Notes: generated by a model not told the origin, from the sequence alone. 64,000 nucleotides of DNA from Salinivibrio sharmensis (GCF_001995985.1 NZ_MUFC01000003.1:62001-126000); one strand, 5' to 3'; shown: positions 1 through 9,184, numbered from the stretch's first letter. Numbers and translations are program-made.

Positions 1-79
1 CTCTCGCCCACGTAAGATGGGCACTGAAGCGGCGGCCCCAAAGAACAAGAAGCTAATTAACAAAGGAGTGAGGCGCGTT

Positions 80-1399
80 ATGTCATCACTATTTAAGAAA
101 TCGCTAGTGGCAACCAGTTTATCTTTGTTAGCCGTGCAAGCACACAGTGCCGGCTTTCAAGTATCAGAAACCTCGGTATCCGGTTTGGGGCGTGCTTTTG
201 CCGGTGAAGCCGCTATCGCAGATAATGCCGCAGTGGGTGCACGCAACGCCGCTGCCCTAACCCGTTTTAACACCACCGCTTTCTCGGGCGGCTTGAGCAT
301 CATTGACCCAGATGTGCATGCGGACGTGGAAGAGAGCGCTAGCCCAGGGTACGCTCAAGGCTCAACATCACTAGACGCCAAAGATATTGCCCCCACTGAA
401 TATGTACCTAACATTCATATTATTCAGCCGATTAATGACAAACTAGCGGTGGGCTTCTCTGCCTTCTCGAATTTTGGTCTATCAACCGACTATCCGAAAG
501 ACTTTTACGCGGGGTCTATTGCGGGGTCAACTGAACTCGTGACCATGAACTTTAACCCTAATATTGCCTATAAGCTTAACGATCAATGGAGCATTGGTGC
601 GGGTATTAGCGCCATATATGCAGACGCAGAACTTAAGCGACAATCCGGCCCCTTATTTGCTGCTGTTTCTGCATTAGACAGCGCCACAGATCAGACAGCT
701 AAGCTGACTGGCGATGGCTGGGGATTTGGCTGGAACCTCGGCGTGCTTTGGGAGGTTAACGAGGATAACCGTTTTGGCCTAACCTATCGTTCTCAAACCG
801 ACGTCACCCTTGATGGTAAGTTTACAGACGGTACAGGGGCGAAAACAGGTAGCCCGGGTTCCACCGTCGATGGCGAACTAGAACTGAACCTTCCTGATAT
901 TATTGAGTTCTCCGGCTTCCACCAGCTAAATCAACAAATCGCCCTTCACTATAGCGCCATGTACACTGGCTGGGATAGCTTTAAAGAACTCAAAGCAACA
1001 GGTTCTGGCTGTTCAGCAACTGATGGTGTGTGTTTCCAAAAAGAAGAAGGTTGGGACAACAGCTGGCGTTATGCGTTGGGTGCCACTTATACCATGAATG
1101 ATAACTGGGCGTTCCGTGCTGGTTACGCTCACGATGAGAGCCCAGTACCGGCGGAAAAACGTACGTTAAGTATCCCAGACTCTGATCGCCAGTGGTGGAG
1201 CTTAGGTGCCACTTATACTGCTAATGAAAACCTCTCTATCGATGCGGGTTTCGCGTTCCTTGATGGTGAGCAAGTAGATGGTAGCGAAAAACTGACTGAA
1301 AACTCCTCTATTGAGGGCGCTTTGGGCGACTCAACTGTAGACTTCTCAGCCGGCGGTGATGCTTACATCTATGGTTTGCAGCTGAACTACTTGTTCTAA
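80..1399 (+). CDS. fadL: Long-chain fatty acid outer-membrane transporter FadL
   Basis: Outer-membrane beta-barrel of the FadL/OMPP1 family that moves long-chain fatty acids into the periplasm. The 439-residue product starts at an ATG preceded by AGGAG; an in-frame ATG at 17 would prepend 21 residues without signal-peptide character. Residues 1-24 form a signal peptide ending AHSA, and the mature chain opens GFQVSETSVSGLGRAF, as in the FadL hatch region. The C-terminal half carries the family stretch with SPVPAEKR and SIPDSDRQWW, and the chain ends NYLF with the terminal aromatic residue typical of outer-membrane barrels. The family's NPA motif in the hatch reads NAA here. A terminator follows directly, so this is probably a single-gene unit or the end of one that begins outside the window. 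No FadR site is visible in the 79 bases upstream. Confidence 0.93.
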   Translation: MSSLFKKSLVATSLSLLAVQAHSAGFQVSETSVSGLGRAFAGEAAIADNAAVGARNAAALTRFNTTAFSGGLSIIDPDVHADVEESASPGYAQGSTSLDAKDIAPTEYVPNIHIIQPINDKLAVGFSAFSNFGLSTDYPKDFYAGSIAGSTELVTMNFNPNIAYKLNDQWSIGAGISAIYADAELKRQSGPLFAAVSALDSATDQTAKLTGDGWGFGWNLGVLWEVNEDNRFGLTYRSQTDVTLDGKFTDGTGAKTGSPGSTVDGELELNLPDIIEFSGFHQLNQQIALHYSAMYTGWDSFKELKATGSGCSATDGVCFQKEEGWDNSWRYALGATYTMNDNWAFRAGYAHDESPVPAEKRTLSIPDSDRQWWSLGATYTANENLSIDAGFAFLDGEQVDGSEKLTENSSIEGALGDSTVDFSAGGDAYIYGLQLNYLF

Positions 1400-1422
1400 G
1401 CCCTGCAACTTAACCATAACCC

Positions 1423-1452
1423 AAAAGCTGGCCCACATAGGCCAGCTTTTTT
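1423..1452 (+). terminator. Rho-independent terminator of fadL
   Basis: Perfect 11-bp stem AAAAGCTGGCC / GGCCAGCTTTT (1423-1433 and 1440-1450) with a 6-base loop, followed by further T. It lies 24 bases after the fadL stop codon. Confidence 0.85.
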
Positions 1453-1807
1453 CGATCTAGTGTCCCGCCCTGAAATACATTAGAAGCGATGGCTGGCCGC
1501 TAAGCAGGCCCTCCGCGCTAAGGGCGGCGCGGCGGAGCCCCCAGGGATGGGTTAATAGCGTGCCTGCGTGTGGCCTGCAATTGCTTTCCTCTTTCCCTCA
1601 CACCACCAACATTTCCATCGCCCCTATTTGTCTACTTTACTGGTCGCGACTTTTAGCAAGGCTGACAAGCATGAAAGAAAGTAACCAAAAAAGCCGATTT
1701 CCCCTCGACATGGGCAAAATTTTGCGCAAACTGGGTAGCTTAATTACAAAACCATAGATATCCCTGCAGTGAAGCTGCAGTCACAACACCCATAACAGGA
1801 ATGTTTA
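1453..1807. other. Non-coding interval with remnant of an intergenic repeat
   Basis: About 350 bases between fadL and the next transporter gene. No protein-like ORF is convincing; a 65-codon ORF at 1560-1757 has no recognisable domain or ribosome-binding site. The left part is GC-rich with the short inverted repeat CCGCGC/GCGCGG (1513-1518 and 1527-1532). At about 1674-1695 lies a GAAAGAAAGTAACCAAAAA segment like one arm of the dispersed intergenic repeats built around TTGGTTACTTTCTTT in many marine gamma-proteobacteria; the opposite arm is not evident. I read it as a decayed repeat copy. Confidence 0.4.
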
Positions 1808-3130
1808 ATGAACCCGGTAGTCATTTCAGTCTGCGTCATGCTGGCATTGGCGCTTATGCGTGTGAATGTCGTTGTCGCACTCACGTTCAGTGCCGTCCTC
1901 GGCGGTCTTGTCGGCGGCCTCAGTATTTCCGACACCATCAGTGCCTTTGAGGGCGGGTTGGGTGGCGGTGCCACCATTGCGCTCAGCTACGCGATGCTCG
2001 GCACCTTTGCCGTCGCCATTAGCCGCTCAGGAATTACGGATGTGCTGGCGCACTCGGTGATCCGCAAGTTAAATGCGCGTCCAACCGATGCCAATACCGC
2101 CACCTTTAAATACGTTGTTTTAGTCCTTTTAGGGCTGTTAGCGATTTCGTCGCAAAATGCGATTCCGGTCCACATTGCTTTTATCCCTATTGTGATCCCC
2201 CCACTATTGCATGTGTTCCAACGCTTAAAGCTCGACCGTCGATTGGTCGCTTGTGTGCTTACTTTTGGCTTGATCATGCCGTATATGGTGTTACCCGTCG
2301 GCTTTGGCGGCATCTTTTTGAACAATATTTTGCTCAAAAATCTCAATGACAATGGTCTTGATGTGGTCGCAAGCCAGGTTCCTACCGCCATGTTATTGCC
2401 TGCAGCGGGTATGGTCGTTGGCCTGTTGATCGCCACCTTTATTAGCTACCGTCAGCCGCGCCAATACAGTGAAAAAGAGGTCTTAAGCGCTGAGCCAGAA
2501 AACCATGGCATTCAGTCGCGCAACTTGTGGGTCGCCGCCATTGCGATTGTTGCCGCGCTAAGTGTTCAGCTAATGGCCGGCTCAATGATTGTCGGCTCGC
2601 TGGCTGGTTTTATGGTGTTTACCTTTGGTGGCGTGATCCGCTGGAAAGACACCCAGGATGTGTTTACCAAAGGCGTGCACATGATGGCGATGATTGGCTT
2701 TATCATGATCACTGCCGCGGGCTTTGCCGCCGTCATGAAAGCGACAGGTGGCGTCGAATCCTTGGTCGCGTCCCTGTCTGGCTCAATTGGTGAGAATAAG
2801 CCACTGGCGGCTTTTCTAATGTTGGTGGTGGGTCTACTGGTCACCATGGGGATTGGCTCGTCATTCTCGACCATTCCCATTATCGCGACGATTTATGTGC
2901 CACTTTCACTGGCATTCGGCTTTTCACCGATGGCAACGATTGCGTTGGTGGGCACAGCCGCTGCGCTAGGTGATGCAGGCTCACCGGCCTCTGACTCCAC
3001 CTTGGGCCCCACGTCCGGGCTTAATGCTGACGGTCAGCACGAACACATTTGGGATACAGTCGTCCCCACCTTTATTCATTACAACTTGCCCTTGATTGCC
3101 TTTGGTTGGCTTGCCGCTATGGTGCTCTAA
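1808..3130 (+). CDS. Na+/H+ antiporter family (NhaC/YuiF-like) permease
   Basis: Polytopic inner-membrane carrier of 440 residues, hydrophobic almost throughout, with roughly 11-12 candidate membrane segments. It resembles proteins annotated as Na+/H+ antiporter family or as YuiF-type amino-acid permeases, which carry an N-terminal antiporter-associated domain followed by an NhaC-like domain. Recognisable pieces are the glycine-rich start [36 protein letters not shown] near residues 115-135, and the C-terminal [19 protein letters not shown] stretch typical of this branch. The start has an AGGA sequence seven to ten bases upstream. It is monocistronic between the fadL terminator and the 3181-3208 terminator. 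The substrate (Na+/H+ versus an amino acid such as histidine) cannot be decided from sequence. Confidence 0.75.
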   Translation: MNPVVISVCVMLALALMRVNVVVALTFSAVLGGLVGGLSISDTISAFEGGLGGGATIALSYAMLGTFAVAISRSGITDVLAHSVIRKLNARPTDANTATFKYVVLVLLGLLAISSQNAIPVHIAFIPIVIPPLLHVFQRLKLDRRLVACVLTFGLIMPYMVLPVGFGGIFLNNILLKNLNDNGLDVVASQVPTAMLLPAAGMVVGLLIATFISYRQPRQYSEKEVLSAEPENHGIQSRNLWVAAIAIVAALSVQLMAGSMIVGSLAGFMVFTFGGVIRWKDTQDVFTKGVHMMAMIGFIMITAAGFAAVMKATGGVESLVASLSGSIGENKPLAAFLMLVVGLLVTMGIGSSFSTIPIIATIYVPLSLAFGFSPMATIALVGTAAALGDAGSPASDSTLGPTSGLNADGQHEHIWDTVVPTFIHYNLPLIAFGWLAAMVL

Positions 3131-3180
3131 GCGGACGCTCTAAAGACGTAAAGTGCGCTTTAACGCATTGATGAATACTA

Positions 3181-3208
3181 AAAAGCCACGTCTAAGACGT
3201 GGCTTTTT
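3181..3208. terminator. Bidirectional terminator between the permease gene and grxD
   Basis: Stem AAAAGCCACGTC / GACGTGGCTTTT with a TAA loop, A-run on the left and T-run on the right. It sits between two convergent genes and can serve both strands. Confidence 0.9.
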
Positions 3209-3234
3209 CAATACCTGTCACATCAGTAACAGCG

Positions 3235-3573
3235 TTATTCGTTTTCGCTCGCATCACGGCGTTCGGCCGCTTCTTTGACCAGTGGCTGTAGCTCACCTTT
3301 TTGGAACATTTCCAAAATGATGTCACAACCGCCAACTAATTCACCTTCAATCCAAAGTTGTGGGAAGGTTGGCCACTGCGCGTATACAGGCAGCTCTGCG
3401 CGGATATCTGGGTTTTGTAGTACATCCACGTATGCGAACTTTTCACCACACGACATAAGCGCTTGAGAGGCTTGTGACGAAAAACCACAGCTTGGCAGTT
3501 TTGGCGACCCTTTCATGTAAAGCAGAATCGCATTTTCTTCGATTTGCTGCTTGATTTTGTCCGTTGTTTCCAT
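3235..3573 (-). CDS. grxD: Monothiol glutaredoxin 4
   Basis: CGFS-type glutaredoxin that binds and delivers [2Fe-2S] clusters in the cytoplasm, often with BolA. The 112-residue product has the active-site CGFS at residues 29-32 preceded by KGSPKLPS, plus WPTFPQLWIEGELVGGCDI, which holds the cis-Pro and glutathione-binding elements of the family. Length agrees with E. coli GrxD (115). I chose the internal ATG (METTDK) because GAGGAA lies just upstream; the longer reading adds only five residues. It is transcribed divergently from sodB. A hairpin followed by seven T on this strand lies in its leader (3631-3665). Confidence 0.93.
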   Translation of the reverse strand: METTDKIKQQIEENAILLYMKGSPKLPSCGFSSQASQALMSCGEKFAYVDVLQNPDIRAELPVYAQWPTFPQLWIEGELVGGCDIILEMFQKGELQPLVKEAAERRDASENE

Positions 3574-3630
3574 TGCTTCCTCGAACACTGTCTGTGAATC
3601 TTGCCTTGATTCTACTGGTTAACAAGCCGG

Positions 3631-3665
3631 AAAAAAATGCCTAAATCTTTTGTGGGATTAGGCAT
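3631..3665 (-). terminator. Terminator-like hairpin in the grxD 5' leader
   Basis: Perfect 8-bp inverted repeat ATGCCTAA / TTAGGCAT (3637-3644 and 3658-3665), extended by TC/GA past a bulged A. On the minus strand it is followed at once by TTTTTTT (3637-3631, sharing the last stem base). It lies upstream of grxD with no gene preceding it on this strand, so it could be a leader attenuator or the end of a short unannotated RNA. Confidence 0.5.
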
Positions 3666-3855
3666 AAAAATTTTACTGCGATCCTTTTAATAAAGTAAAA
3701 ACTTGCTAAACTACACTCAGCAAAACGAAAATAGTAGCCACACCCGATGCTTAGGTGCTGAGTTGTTCGCGTGAGCATTCATGGCCAACAACACACACGA
3801 GCGCCGGTGATGGACTACAGGAAGCACTCTCACGATAAAAACGGAGATATAAGCA

Positions 3856-4440
3856 ATGTCATTCCAACTACCAGAACTCCCTTTCGCAAAAGATGCACTA
3901 GAACCACATATCTCAAAAGAAACCTTGGACTATCACTACGACAAGCACCACAACACCTATGTTGTGAAGCTTAATGGTCTGATTGAAGGGACTGATTTTG
4001 AAGGTAAGTCACTCGAAGAGATCATCAAGAACTCTTCAGGCGGTGTATTCAACAATGCCGCGCAAGTGTGGAACCACACCTTCTACTGGCACTGCCTAAG
4101 CCCTAACGGTGGCGGTGAGCCAACTGGTGACGTTGCGGACGCAATCACTAAAGCGTTTGGCTCTTTCGACGAGTTTAAAACTCAATTCACCAACGCAGCA
4201 GTTACCAACTTTGGCTCTGGCTGGACCTGGCTGGTGAAAAAAGCAGATGGTTCAGTGGCGATCGTCAACACATCAAATGCCGAAACCCCACTGACTCACG
4301 ACGGTGAAACGCCACTACTGACTGTGGACGTTTGGGAGCACGCTTACTACATCGATTATCGTAACGTACGTCCAGACTATCTGGCTGCCTTCTGGAAGCT
4401 GGTTAACTGGGACTTCGTCGCGAAAAACTTCGCAGGCTAA
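3856..4440 (+). CDS. sodB: Superoxide dismutase [Fe]
   Basis: Cytoplasmic iron superoxide dismutase, converting superoxide to H2O2 and O2. The 194-residue sequence begins [19 protein letters not shown]. The metal ligands are visible: His27, His74 in WNHTFYW, and Asp158/His162 in [11 protein letters not shown]. Gln70 in AAQVWNH is the feature that distinguishes Fe from Mn enzymes. The start has GGAG nine bases upstream. Codon choice is strongly biased, as expected for an abundant protein. A strong terminator follows at 4469-4494. A weak promoter candidate with the -10-like TAAACT at 3707-3712 lies upstream; in E. coli this gene is regulated by iron through Fur and RyhB, but no such site was established here. 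Confidence 0.96.
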   Translation: MSFQLPELPFAKDALEPHISKETLDYHYDKHHNTYVVKLNGLIEGTDFEGKSLEEIIKNSSGGVFNNAAQVWNHTFYWHCLSPNGGGEPTGDVADAITKAFGSFDEFKTQFTNAAVTNFGSGWTWLVKKADGSVAIVNTSNAETPLTHDGETPLLTVDVWEHAYYIDYRNVRPDYLAAFWKLVNWDFVAKNFAG

Positions 4441-4468
4441 GTCAACTGACGACAATAAGCTAAAAGCT

Positions 4469-4494
4469 AGGAGGCGTTTATCGCCTCCTTTTTT
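4469..4494 (+). terminator. Rho-independent terminator of sodB
   Basis: Stem AGGAGGCG / CGCCTCCT (4469-4476 and 4482-4489), 5-base loop, then TTTTT. Confidence 0.9.
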
Positions 4495-4541
4495 ATGCAC
4501 GCTTGATAGACAGAGATTAAGCGACAAAGAAAATCGGACAC

Positions 4542-4570
4542 AAAAAAGCCGCCAACTCCGTTGACGGCTT
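4542..4570 (-). terminator. Rho-independent terminator of asd
   Basis: On the minus strand GCCGTCAAC / GTTGGCGGC (one mismatch) is followed by six T. It lies 20 bases beyond the asd stop codon. Confidence 0.85.
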
Positions 4571-4591
4571 GCTACGGTTAGCGCTCGGTGA

Positions 4592-5716
4592 TTAGTCTTG
4601 CGCTTTTTCCGACAAGATAATACGCAACGTACGACGCAGAGGCTCTGCCGCGCCCCACAACAGCTGGTCACCCACGGTAAAGGCATTCAGGAAGTCGCCA
4701 CCCATTGCCAGTTTACGTAAGCGACCTACCGGCACAGACATGGTGCCTGTCACTTTGGCCGGACTCAGATCCGTCATGGTGACATCGCGCTCATTGGGAA
4801 CCACACTGACCCAATCGTTATGTGACGCAATCATGTCTTCAATTTCATCCATTGGCACCGCTTTTTTCAGCTTAATGGTCAGTGCCTGGCTGTGACAACG
4901 CATTGCCCCCACACGGACGCATGTGCCGTCGATAGGGATCGGGTTGTTGTCTAGCCCTAAGATCTTGTTGGTTTCAACCGAGGCTTTCCACTCTTCTTTG
5001 CTTTGACCATTGTCACGCTTCACGTCAATCCAAGGGATCAGTGAGCCGGCAAGCGGCACGCCAAAGTTGTCACTTGGGAAGTCGCCTGAGCGCATGGTTT
5101 GCGCGACTTTGCGGTCAATGTCTAAAATAGAAGTGGCAGGGCTGGCCAAATCAGTATTAACGGCATCGTTGATCACCCCCATTTGGCTGATCAGCTCTCG
5201 CATATGTTTAGCGCCTGAGCCTGACGCGGCTTGGTAAGTCTGGGCGGTCATCCACTCAACCAACCCGTTTTGGTATAAACCACCCAAGCCCATTAGCATC
5301 AAACTAACAGTGCAGTTACCACCAACAAAGGTACGCGTGCCTTTATGAATTCCCGCTTGGATTTGTTTGAAGTTAATCGGATCCAAGGTGATGATACTAT
5401 CATCTGCCATTCGTAGTGATGACGCCGCATCAATCCAATAGCCTTTCCAACCTGATTCACGCAGCTTCGCGTAAACATCGTTGGTGTAGTCTCCGCCTTG
5501 GCAGGTGATAATAGCATCGAGGGTTTTTAGCATCTCAATGTCGTAAGCATCTTTTAGGGTACCTGCATCCTTACCGTAGTTCGGTGCGTCGATACCAACC
5601 TGAGAGGTACTAAAAAATACAGGTTCGATATGGTCGAAGTCTTTTTCTTCTACCATACGCTGCATCAGCACAGATCCCACCATGCCTCGCCAGCCAACTA
5701 AACCTACTCGCATCAT
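4592..5716 (-). CDS. asd: Aspartate-semialdehyde dehydrogenase
   Basis: NADPH-dependent reduction of L-aspartyl-4-phosphate to aspartate semialdehyde, the branch point to lysine/diaminopimelate, threonine and methionine. The product (374 residues as called) shows the Rossmann start [18 protein letters not shown], the active-site Cys135 in [10 protein letters not shown], the substrate-binding [12 protein letters not shown] segment, and the general-base histidine in [12 protein letters not shown]. It closely follows the gamma-proteobacterial Asd type. Two adjacent ATG codons (5716 and 5713) follow a GGAG; a GTG at 5725 is also in frame but lies too close to the GGAG. It is monocistronic, with its own terminator and a long divergent upstream region. 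Confidence 0.95.
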   Translation of the reverse strand: MMRVGLVGWRGMVGSVLMQRMVEEKDFDHIEPVFFSTSQVGIDAPNYGKDAGTLKDAYDIEMLKTLDAIITCQGGDYTNDVYAKLRESGWKGYWIDAASSLRMADDSIITLDPINFKQIQAGIHKGTRTFVGGNCTVSLMLMGLGGLYQNGLVEWMTAQTYQAASGSGAKHMRELISQMGVINDAVNTDLASPATSILDIDRKVAQTMRSGDFPSDNFGVPLAGSLIPWIDVKRDNGQSKEEWKASVETNKILGLDNNPIPIDGTCVRVGAMRCHSQALTIKLKKAVPMDEIEDMIASHNDWVSVVPNERDVTMTDLSPAKVTGTMSVPVGRLRKLAMGGDFLNAFTVGDQLLWGAAEPLRRTLRIILSEKAQD

Positions 5717-6259
5717 AATTTTCACACTCCATGTTGTGTGACCGCCGTTTAAAGCACATTCTTAGTTCGACAGTCAGTGAAAAAACGTTTTTGATACTAA
5801 CACGTCTTTTCACAGTCGTCAGGTTAGCCCCTTTTTCTGCTCAATTATCCACCATTTTTTAAACCTTCCGTCACGAATACCTAACGTGGTTTAACGTACA
5901 TACGCCGAAAAACACCGCCTTCATACACATAAAATCCATTAATGAAAAACATATGACTAACCTTAATAAAACAAGATACCAACAAGTCACAGCGACAATT
6001 AACCCAGCTCGCGTTTGACTCACATAAGCGACAAAAATGTTTCCCATCTCATTGTTCTGTTAGCTAGAGTATGACGCCTCACAAATGGAACAAAGGATAC
6101 TGACACACGGACAGTGATGTGAGTTTGGTTGTTGCTAGTTGCATCGCTAAATCGCGCAGGGAGTAGTCGCGCAATCACAGACGATCCACCTTCCGATAAT
6201 GATATTGATACGTTCGCCATATCGGTTGTCACCGAGTGCGACGTGAAGAAGGTTCAGTT
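5717..6259. other. Long divergent regulatory interval between asd and nhaC
   Basis: About 540 bases hold the promoters of asd (leftward) and nhaC (rightward). The asd-proximal half is AT-rich. Near nhaC there is a 7-base direct repeat TCGCGCA (about 6153-6174) but no strong terminator hairpin. I looked for the conserved cores of the lysine riboswitch, since both neighbours could be lysine-related, and did not find them. No convincing small gene is present. Confidence 0.45.
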
Positions 6260-7699
6260 ATGACAACACATCAAATTCGATTACCATCCATCGTTCAGGT
6301 CATTCTCGCGCTTGGTGCATTTTTGGCGCTCGCGTTTTCGTTTACCGCAAAGCTCGATTTACCTATCCAACTAGCATTGTTTATTGGCTGGTTCGTGATC
6401 ATGGGCTTGGGACTCAAATTAGGCCATCAATACAAAGATCTTGAGTCAGCAGCGACCAAAGGTATTTCCAACGGTCTTGGGGCGGTGTTAATTCTCCTTT
6501 CCGTTGGCGCACTTGTGGGCACCTGGATTGCTGGCGGCATTGTTCCCACTATCATTTACTATGGTCTGAAAGCTATCCATCCTTCTATCTTCCTTTTAGC
6601 GACCATGTTGATTTGCTCGTTAACCGCTTTGGCGACAGGAACCTCTTGGGGCGCGGCGGGTACCGCGGGGATTGCAATGATGGGTATTGGCCAAGGCCTT
6701 GGGATCCCAGCGCCGATGACAGCGGGTGCGGTGCTATCTGGCTGTTATTTCGGCGACAAAATGTCTCCGCTGTCTGACTCGGTGATCCTGGCTTCATCCA
6801 TGTCAGGCGTGGAAATTGTCGAGCATATTAAAGGTATGCTTCCAATTGCGCTTATTAGCTACATCATTACCGGCATTTTGTTTACCCTGGTCGGCTGGCA
6901 CTATGCTGGCAATGTCGATATGAGCCAGGTGGAAATGGTGAAACAAGCGATGCAGGATCAGTTTGTGATCACCCCGATGTCATTTATCCCTGTGCTCATC
7001 GTACTCGCGCTGCTCGCCATGCGCCTGCCATCGTTCCCGGTGATTAGCTTTGGCTCATTACTCGGGGTTGTTTGGGCAGTGATGTTGCAAGATATGGCCC
7101 CTGTTGCGGCGATTAACACCGCCTGGGCCCCCTTCTCTGTCGCATCAGGGGTGGATTTTATTGATGCTATCCTCAATCGCGGCGGTATGTCGTCCATGCT
7201 TGGGTCTGTGGCAGTGATTGTATTTGGTCTCGGTTTTGGTGGCTTACTGGAAAAAGTGGGCGTGCTGCATACTATCGCGAGCCTCTTTGAACGTCGCGTC
7301 AACAGTGCTGGAAGCTTGGCCACCTCCACGATCGGCACGGCCTTTATGGGGAATATTTTTGGCTCAGCGATGTATGTATCACTGATCTTAACCCCCAAAA
7401 TCTGCGCGAAAAACTACGACCGCTTGGGTTATCAGCGCAAGAACTTGTCCCGTAACGCTGAGTTTGGTGGCACGCTGACATCCGGTATGGTGCCTTGGAG
7501 TGATAACGGCATCTATATGGCAAGCATCTTAGGGGTCGCTACCTTGTCGTATGCGCCATTTATGTGGCTAAGCTTTGTTTGTATCGCTGTGACTATTGTT
7601 ACCAGCTACATGGGTTGGTTTGTTGACAAAGTCGATCCAGCACAAGCCGTGCCCACTGATGACGCAACGACCCTAGACGCCGAGCCTGAGCGCGCGTAA
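6260..7699 (+). CDS. nhaC: Na+/H+ antiporter NhaC
   Basis: Inner-membrane antiporter of the NhaC family, 479 residues, expelling Na+ in exchange for protons. Hydrophobic segments cover nearly the whole chain. Family-typical stretches are GALVGTWIAGGIVPTIIYYGL (near residues 77-97), LTALATGTSWGAAGTAGIA, the GCYFGDKMSPLSDSVILAS signature near residues 160-178, and GTLTSGMVPWSDNGIYMA toward the C-terminus. I chose the ATG at 6260 because GAAGG lies seven bases upstream; an in-frame GTG at 6236 would add eight polar residues. Some NhaC relatives transport amino acids (LysW-type lysine carriers), so the substrate is inferred. It stands alone behind a long leader and ahead of a strong terminator. 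Confidence 0.85.
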   Translation: MTTHQIRLPSIVQVILALGAFLALAFSFTAKLDLPIQLALFIGWFVIMGLGLKLGHQYKDLESAATKGISNGLGAVLILLSVGALVGTWIAGGIVPTIIYYGLKAIHPSIFLLATMLICSLTALATGTSWGAAGTAGIAMMGIGQGLGIPAPMTAGAVLSGCYFGDKMSPLSDSVILASSMSGVEIVEHIKGMLPIALISYIITGILFTLVGWHYAGNVDMSQVEMVKQAMQDQFVITPMSFIPVLIVLALLAMRLPSFPVISFGSLLGVVWAVMLQDMAPVAAINTAWAPFSVASGVDFIDAILNRGGMSSMLGSVAVIVFGLGFGGLLEKVGVLHTIASLFERRVNSAGSLATSTIGTAFMGNIFGSAMYVSLILTPKICAKNYDRLGYQRKNLSRNAEFGGTLTSGMVPWSDNGIYMASILGVATLSYAPFMWLSFVCIAVTIVTSYMGWFVDKVDPAQAVPTDDATTLDAEPERA

Positions 7700-7746
7700 A
7701 ACGCAAATAACACAGTATAGCGAGCGCTTCTCTACGCAACCTAAAG

Positions 7747-7782
7747 AAAAAGCGGGACACCTGATGGTGTCCCGCTTTTTTA
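7747..7782. terminator. Bidirectional terminator between nhaC and yejK
   Basis: Perfect 15-bp stem AAAAAGCGGGACACC / GGTGTCCCGCTTTTT with a TGAT loop between two convergent genes. A-run and T-run make it usable from both sides. Confidence 0.95.
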
Positions 7783-7826
7783 TCATACAGATCAAACTGA
7801 CCCAGCCACGATCAATGGTCTAAACC

Positions 7827-8846
7827 CTAGTCGTCATCACGGCTCGACAAGCGGCGCTGAAGCTGGTCGCGCAAGTTCGGCGGTGTGCCTTTTATGGTCA
7901 GCGTATCTGTCTCTGGATCATAAAAAACACGTTCCCCCAATAACATGGCGTCAAAGTTTACCGACAAGCCACCGCCTGCCCCAACAAACTTGGTGAGCTT
8001 TCTCATCGTGGTTCTGTCAGCCGGGAATTGCTCTTCAAGCTCATACCCTTGCTGGTTAGCATACTGATAAAAGTCAGTGCCTTCGGGCGTGGCCGGTAAC
8101 TCGCCCGCAAGCTCTTTTACCACCACTTCATCGCCGGCTTTAAGCTGATCATTACAATAATCAAAAACTTGCTTGCGGTAGTTGTTCTTTTCCTCCTTGT
8201 CGAGACGGGCATCGTCGCAATAGTCTTCTACTGCTTGCATCAGCACCTGGTTTTGCTGCTTACTATCCATCCCCACTTCCGCTTGTAGAAAGTCGAGGAA
8301 AAAGTCAGCGACTTTGCGCCCCACGCGACCTTTGATAAAGGAAAGGTAGCGATTTGACTCGGCATCCGTCTCCCAAGTCGATAAGTCAATGCGCGCAGCG
8401 ATATCCATCTTGCTGACATCGAGATACTCGGTGGCATTCACCTCCAATTCATCGGTAACGCGTAAACTGTGCTTAGACTCGACAACACCGATAAACAGAT
8501 AATCCGTCGCTAGCGCTCGGTAGTGTGCCATCACCAAGGTGCCGTTATCGGCAAAAGGATATTTTGCGAGTTCGGCACGCAAGCGCTCCACCGCCTTTTC
8601 CGACAATGTTTGAAAGTCGAGCTCACCAGTACGATAGGCCTTTAACCACTGCTGGAAGTCACTCTCGGTATCAAACAAAGCAAACCCCTTGCCTGCTTTT
8701 GCATGATAAACCCGATGAATGTCTCCCATCAGGTTTTCGGTTTGCTCAGTCAGCGGCAACGGGCCGTCTCGAAGGTGAACGTTAAGCGAATCATCATCTT
8801 GCTTAACGATTTGATGCAATATTACGTTAGAAAGCGTGAGGGTCAT
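7827..8846 (-). CDS. yejK: Nucleoid-associated protein YejK/NdpA
   Basis: Nucleoid-associated protein of the NdpA (37-kDa) family, found on the chromosome in E. coli. The 339-residue product begins LTLSNVILHQIVK and contains family stretches such as FIKGRVGRKVADFFLDFL near residues 170-187 and the C-terminal LTKFVGAGGGLSVNFDAMLLGERV. Length agrees with the family (about 335). It is divergent from yejL; the TATAAT at 8889-8884 on its strand is a good -10 element. The exact role is poorly defined even in E. coli. Confidence 0.93.
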   Translation of the reverse strand: MTLTLSNVILHQIVKQDDDSLNVHLRDGPLPLTEQTENLMGDIHRVYHAKAGKGFALFDTESDFQQWLKAYRTGELDFQTLSEKAVERLRAELAKYPFADNGTLVMAHYRALATDYLFIGVVESKHSLRVTDELEVNATEYLDVSKMDIAARIDLSTWETDAESNRYLSFIKGRVGRKVADFFLDFLQAEVGMDSKQQNQVLMQAVEDYCDDARLDKEEKNNYRKQVFDYCNDQLKAGDEVVVKELAGELPATPEGTDFYQYANQQGYELEEQFPADRTTMRKLTKFVGAGGGLSVNFDAMLLGERVFYDPETDTLTIKGTPPNLRDQLQRRLSSRDDD

Positions 8847-8883
8847 GATTGAAAAGATTTTCAGTAAGACTAAAGTGTGAGTT

Positions 8884-8912
8884 ATTATACGCTGCTTTGG
8901 TTTTAAGAAGAA
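8884..8912 (-). promoter_or_regulatory. Candidate yejK promoter
   Basis: On the minus strand a perfect -10 TATAAT (8889-8884) has a TTCTTC-like -35 (8912-8907) at 17 bases. It is 38 bases upstream of the yejK start. The -35 match is weak. Confidence 0.45.
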
Positions 8913-8923
8913 AAGACGAATTT

Positions 8924-9142
8924 ATGCCTGTAACTTCAAAATATGACGACGAGCAAGTGGAACGTATTATCAACGATGTTGTCAACGTGTTAGAGCAACA
9001 CGATGCCTCAACGGATTTATCGCTGATGGTGATCGGGAATGTCGCCACCAACATCCTTAATCACAATATCCCTGCCGCCCAACGCCAGGCATTTGCCGAC
9101 AAGTTTGCCCAGGCATTAATGGCATCTATCGATAAGCAATAA
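8924..9142 (+). CDS. yejL: UPF0352 family protein YejL
   Basis: Small conserved protein of 72 residues (UPF0352/YejL), function unknown. The start MPVTSKYDDEQVERIINDV is the family N-terminus, so I reject the longer in-frame reading from 8849, which would overlap the yejK promoter region. The chain is helical and acidic, without membrane segments. It sits 42 bases upstream of yejM and is almost certainly cotranscribed with it, the arrangement also seen in E. coli. Confidence 0.92.
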   Translation: MPVTSKYDDEQVERIINDVVNVLEQHDASTDLSLMVIGNVATNILNHNIPAAQRQAFADKFAQALMASIDKQ

Positions 9143-9184
9143 TGCATAAAGCAGCAGACGCTACTAAGAGAAGAATTAATTTGT

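Noticed and set aside
1560-1757. 65-codon ORF after fadL
   Set aside because: No ribosome-binding site or recognisable domain; it lies in repeat-like non-coding sequence.
6000-6259. Lysine riboswitch ahead of nhaC
   Set aside because: The conserved core sequences of the lysine element were not seen on reading; only a covariance search could reopen this.
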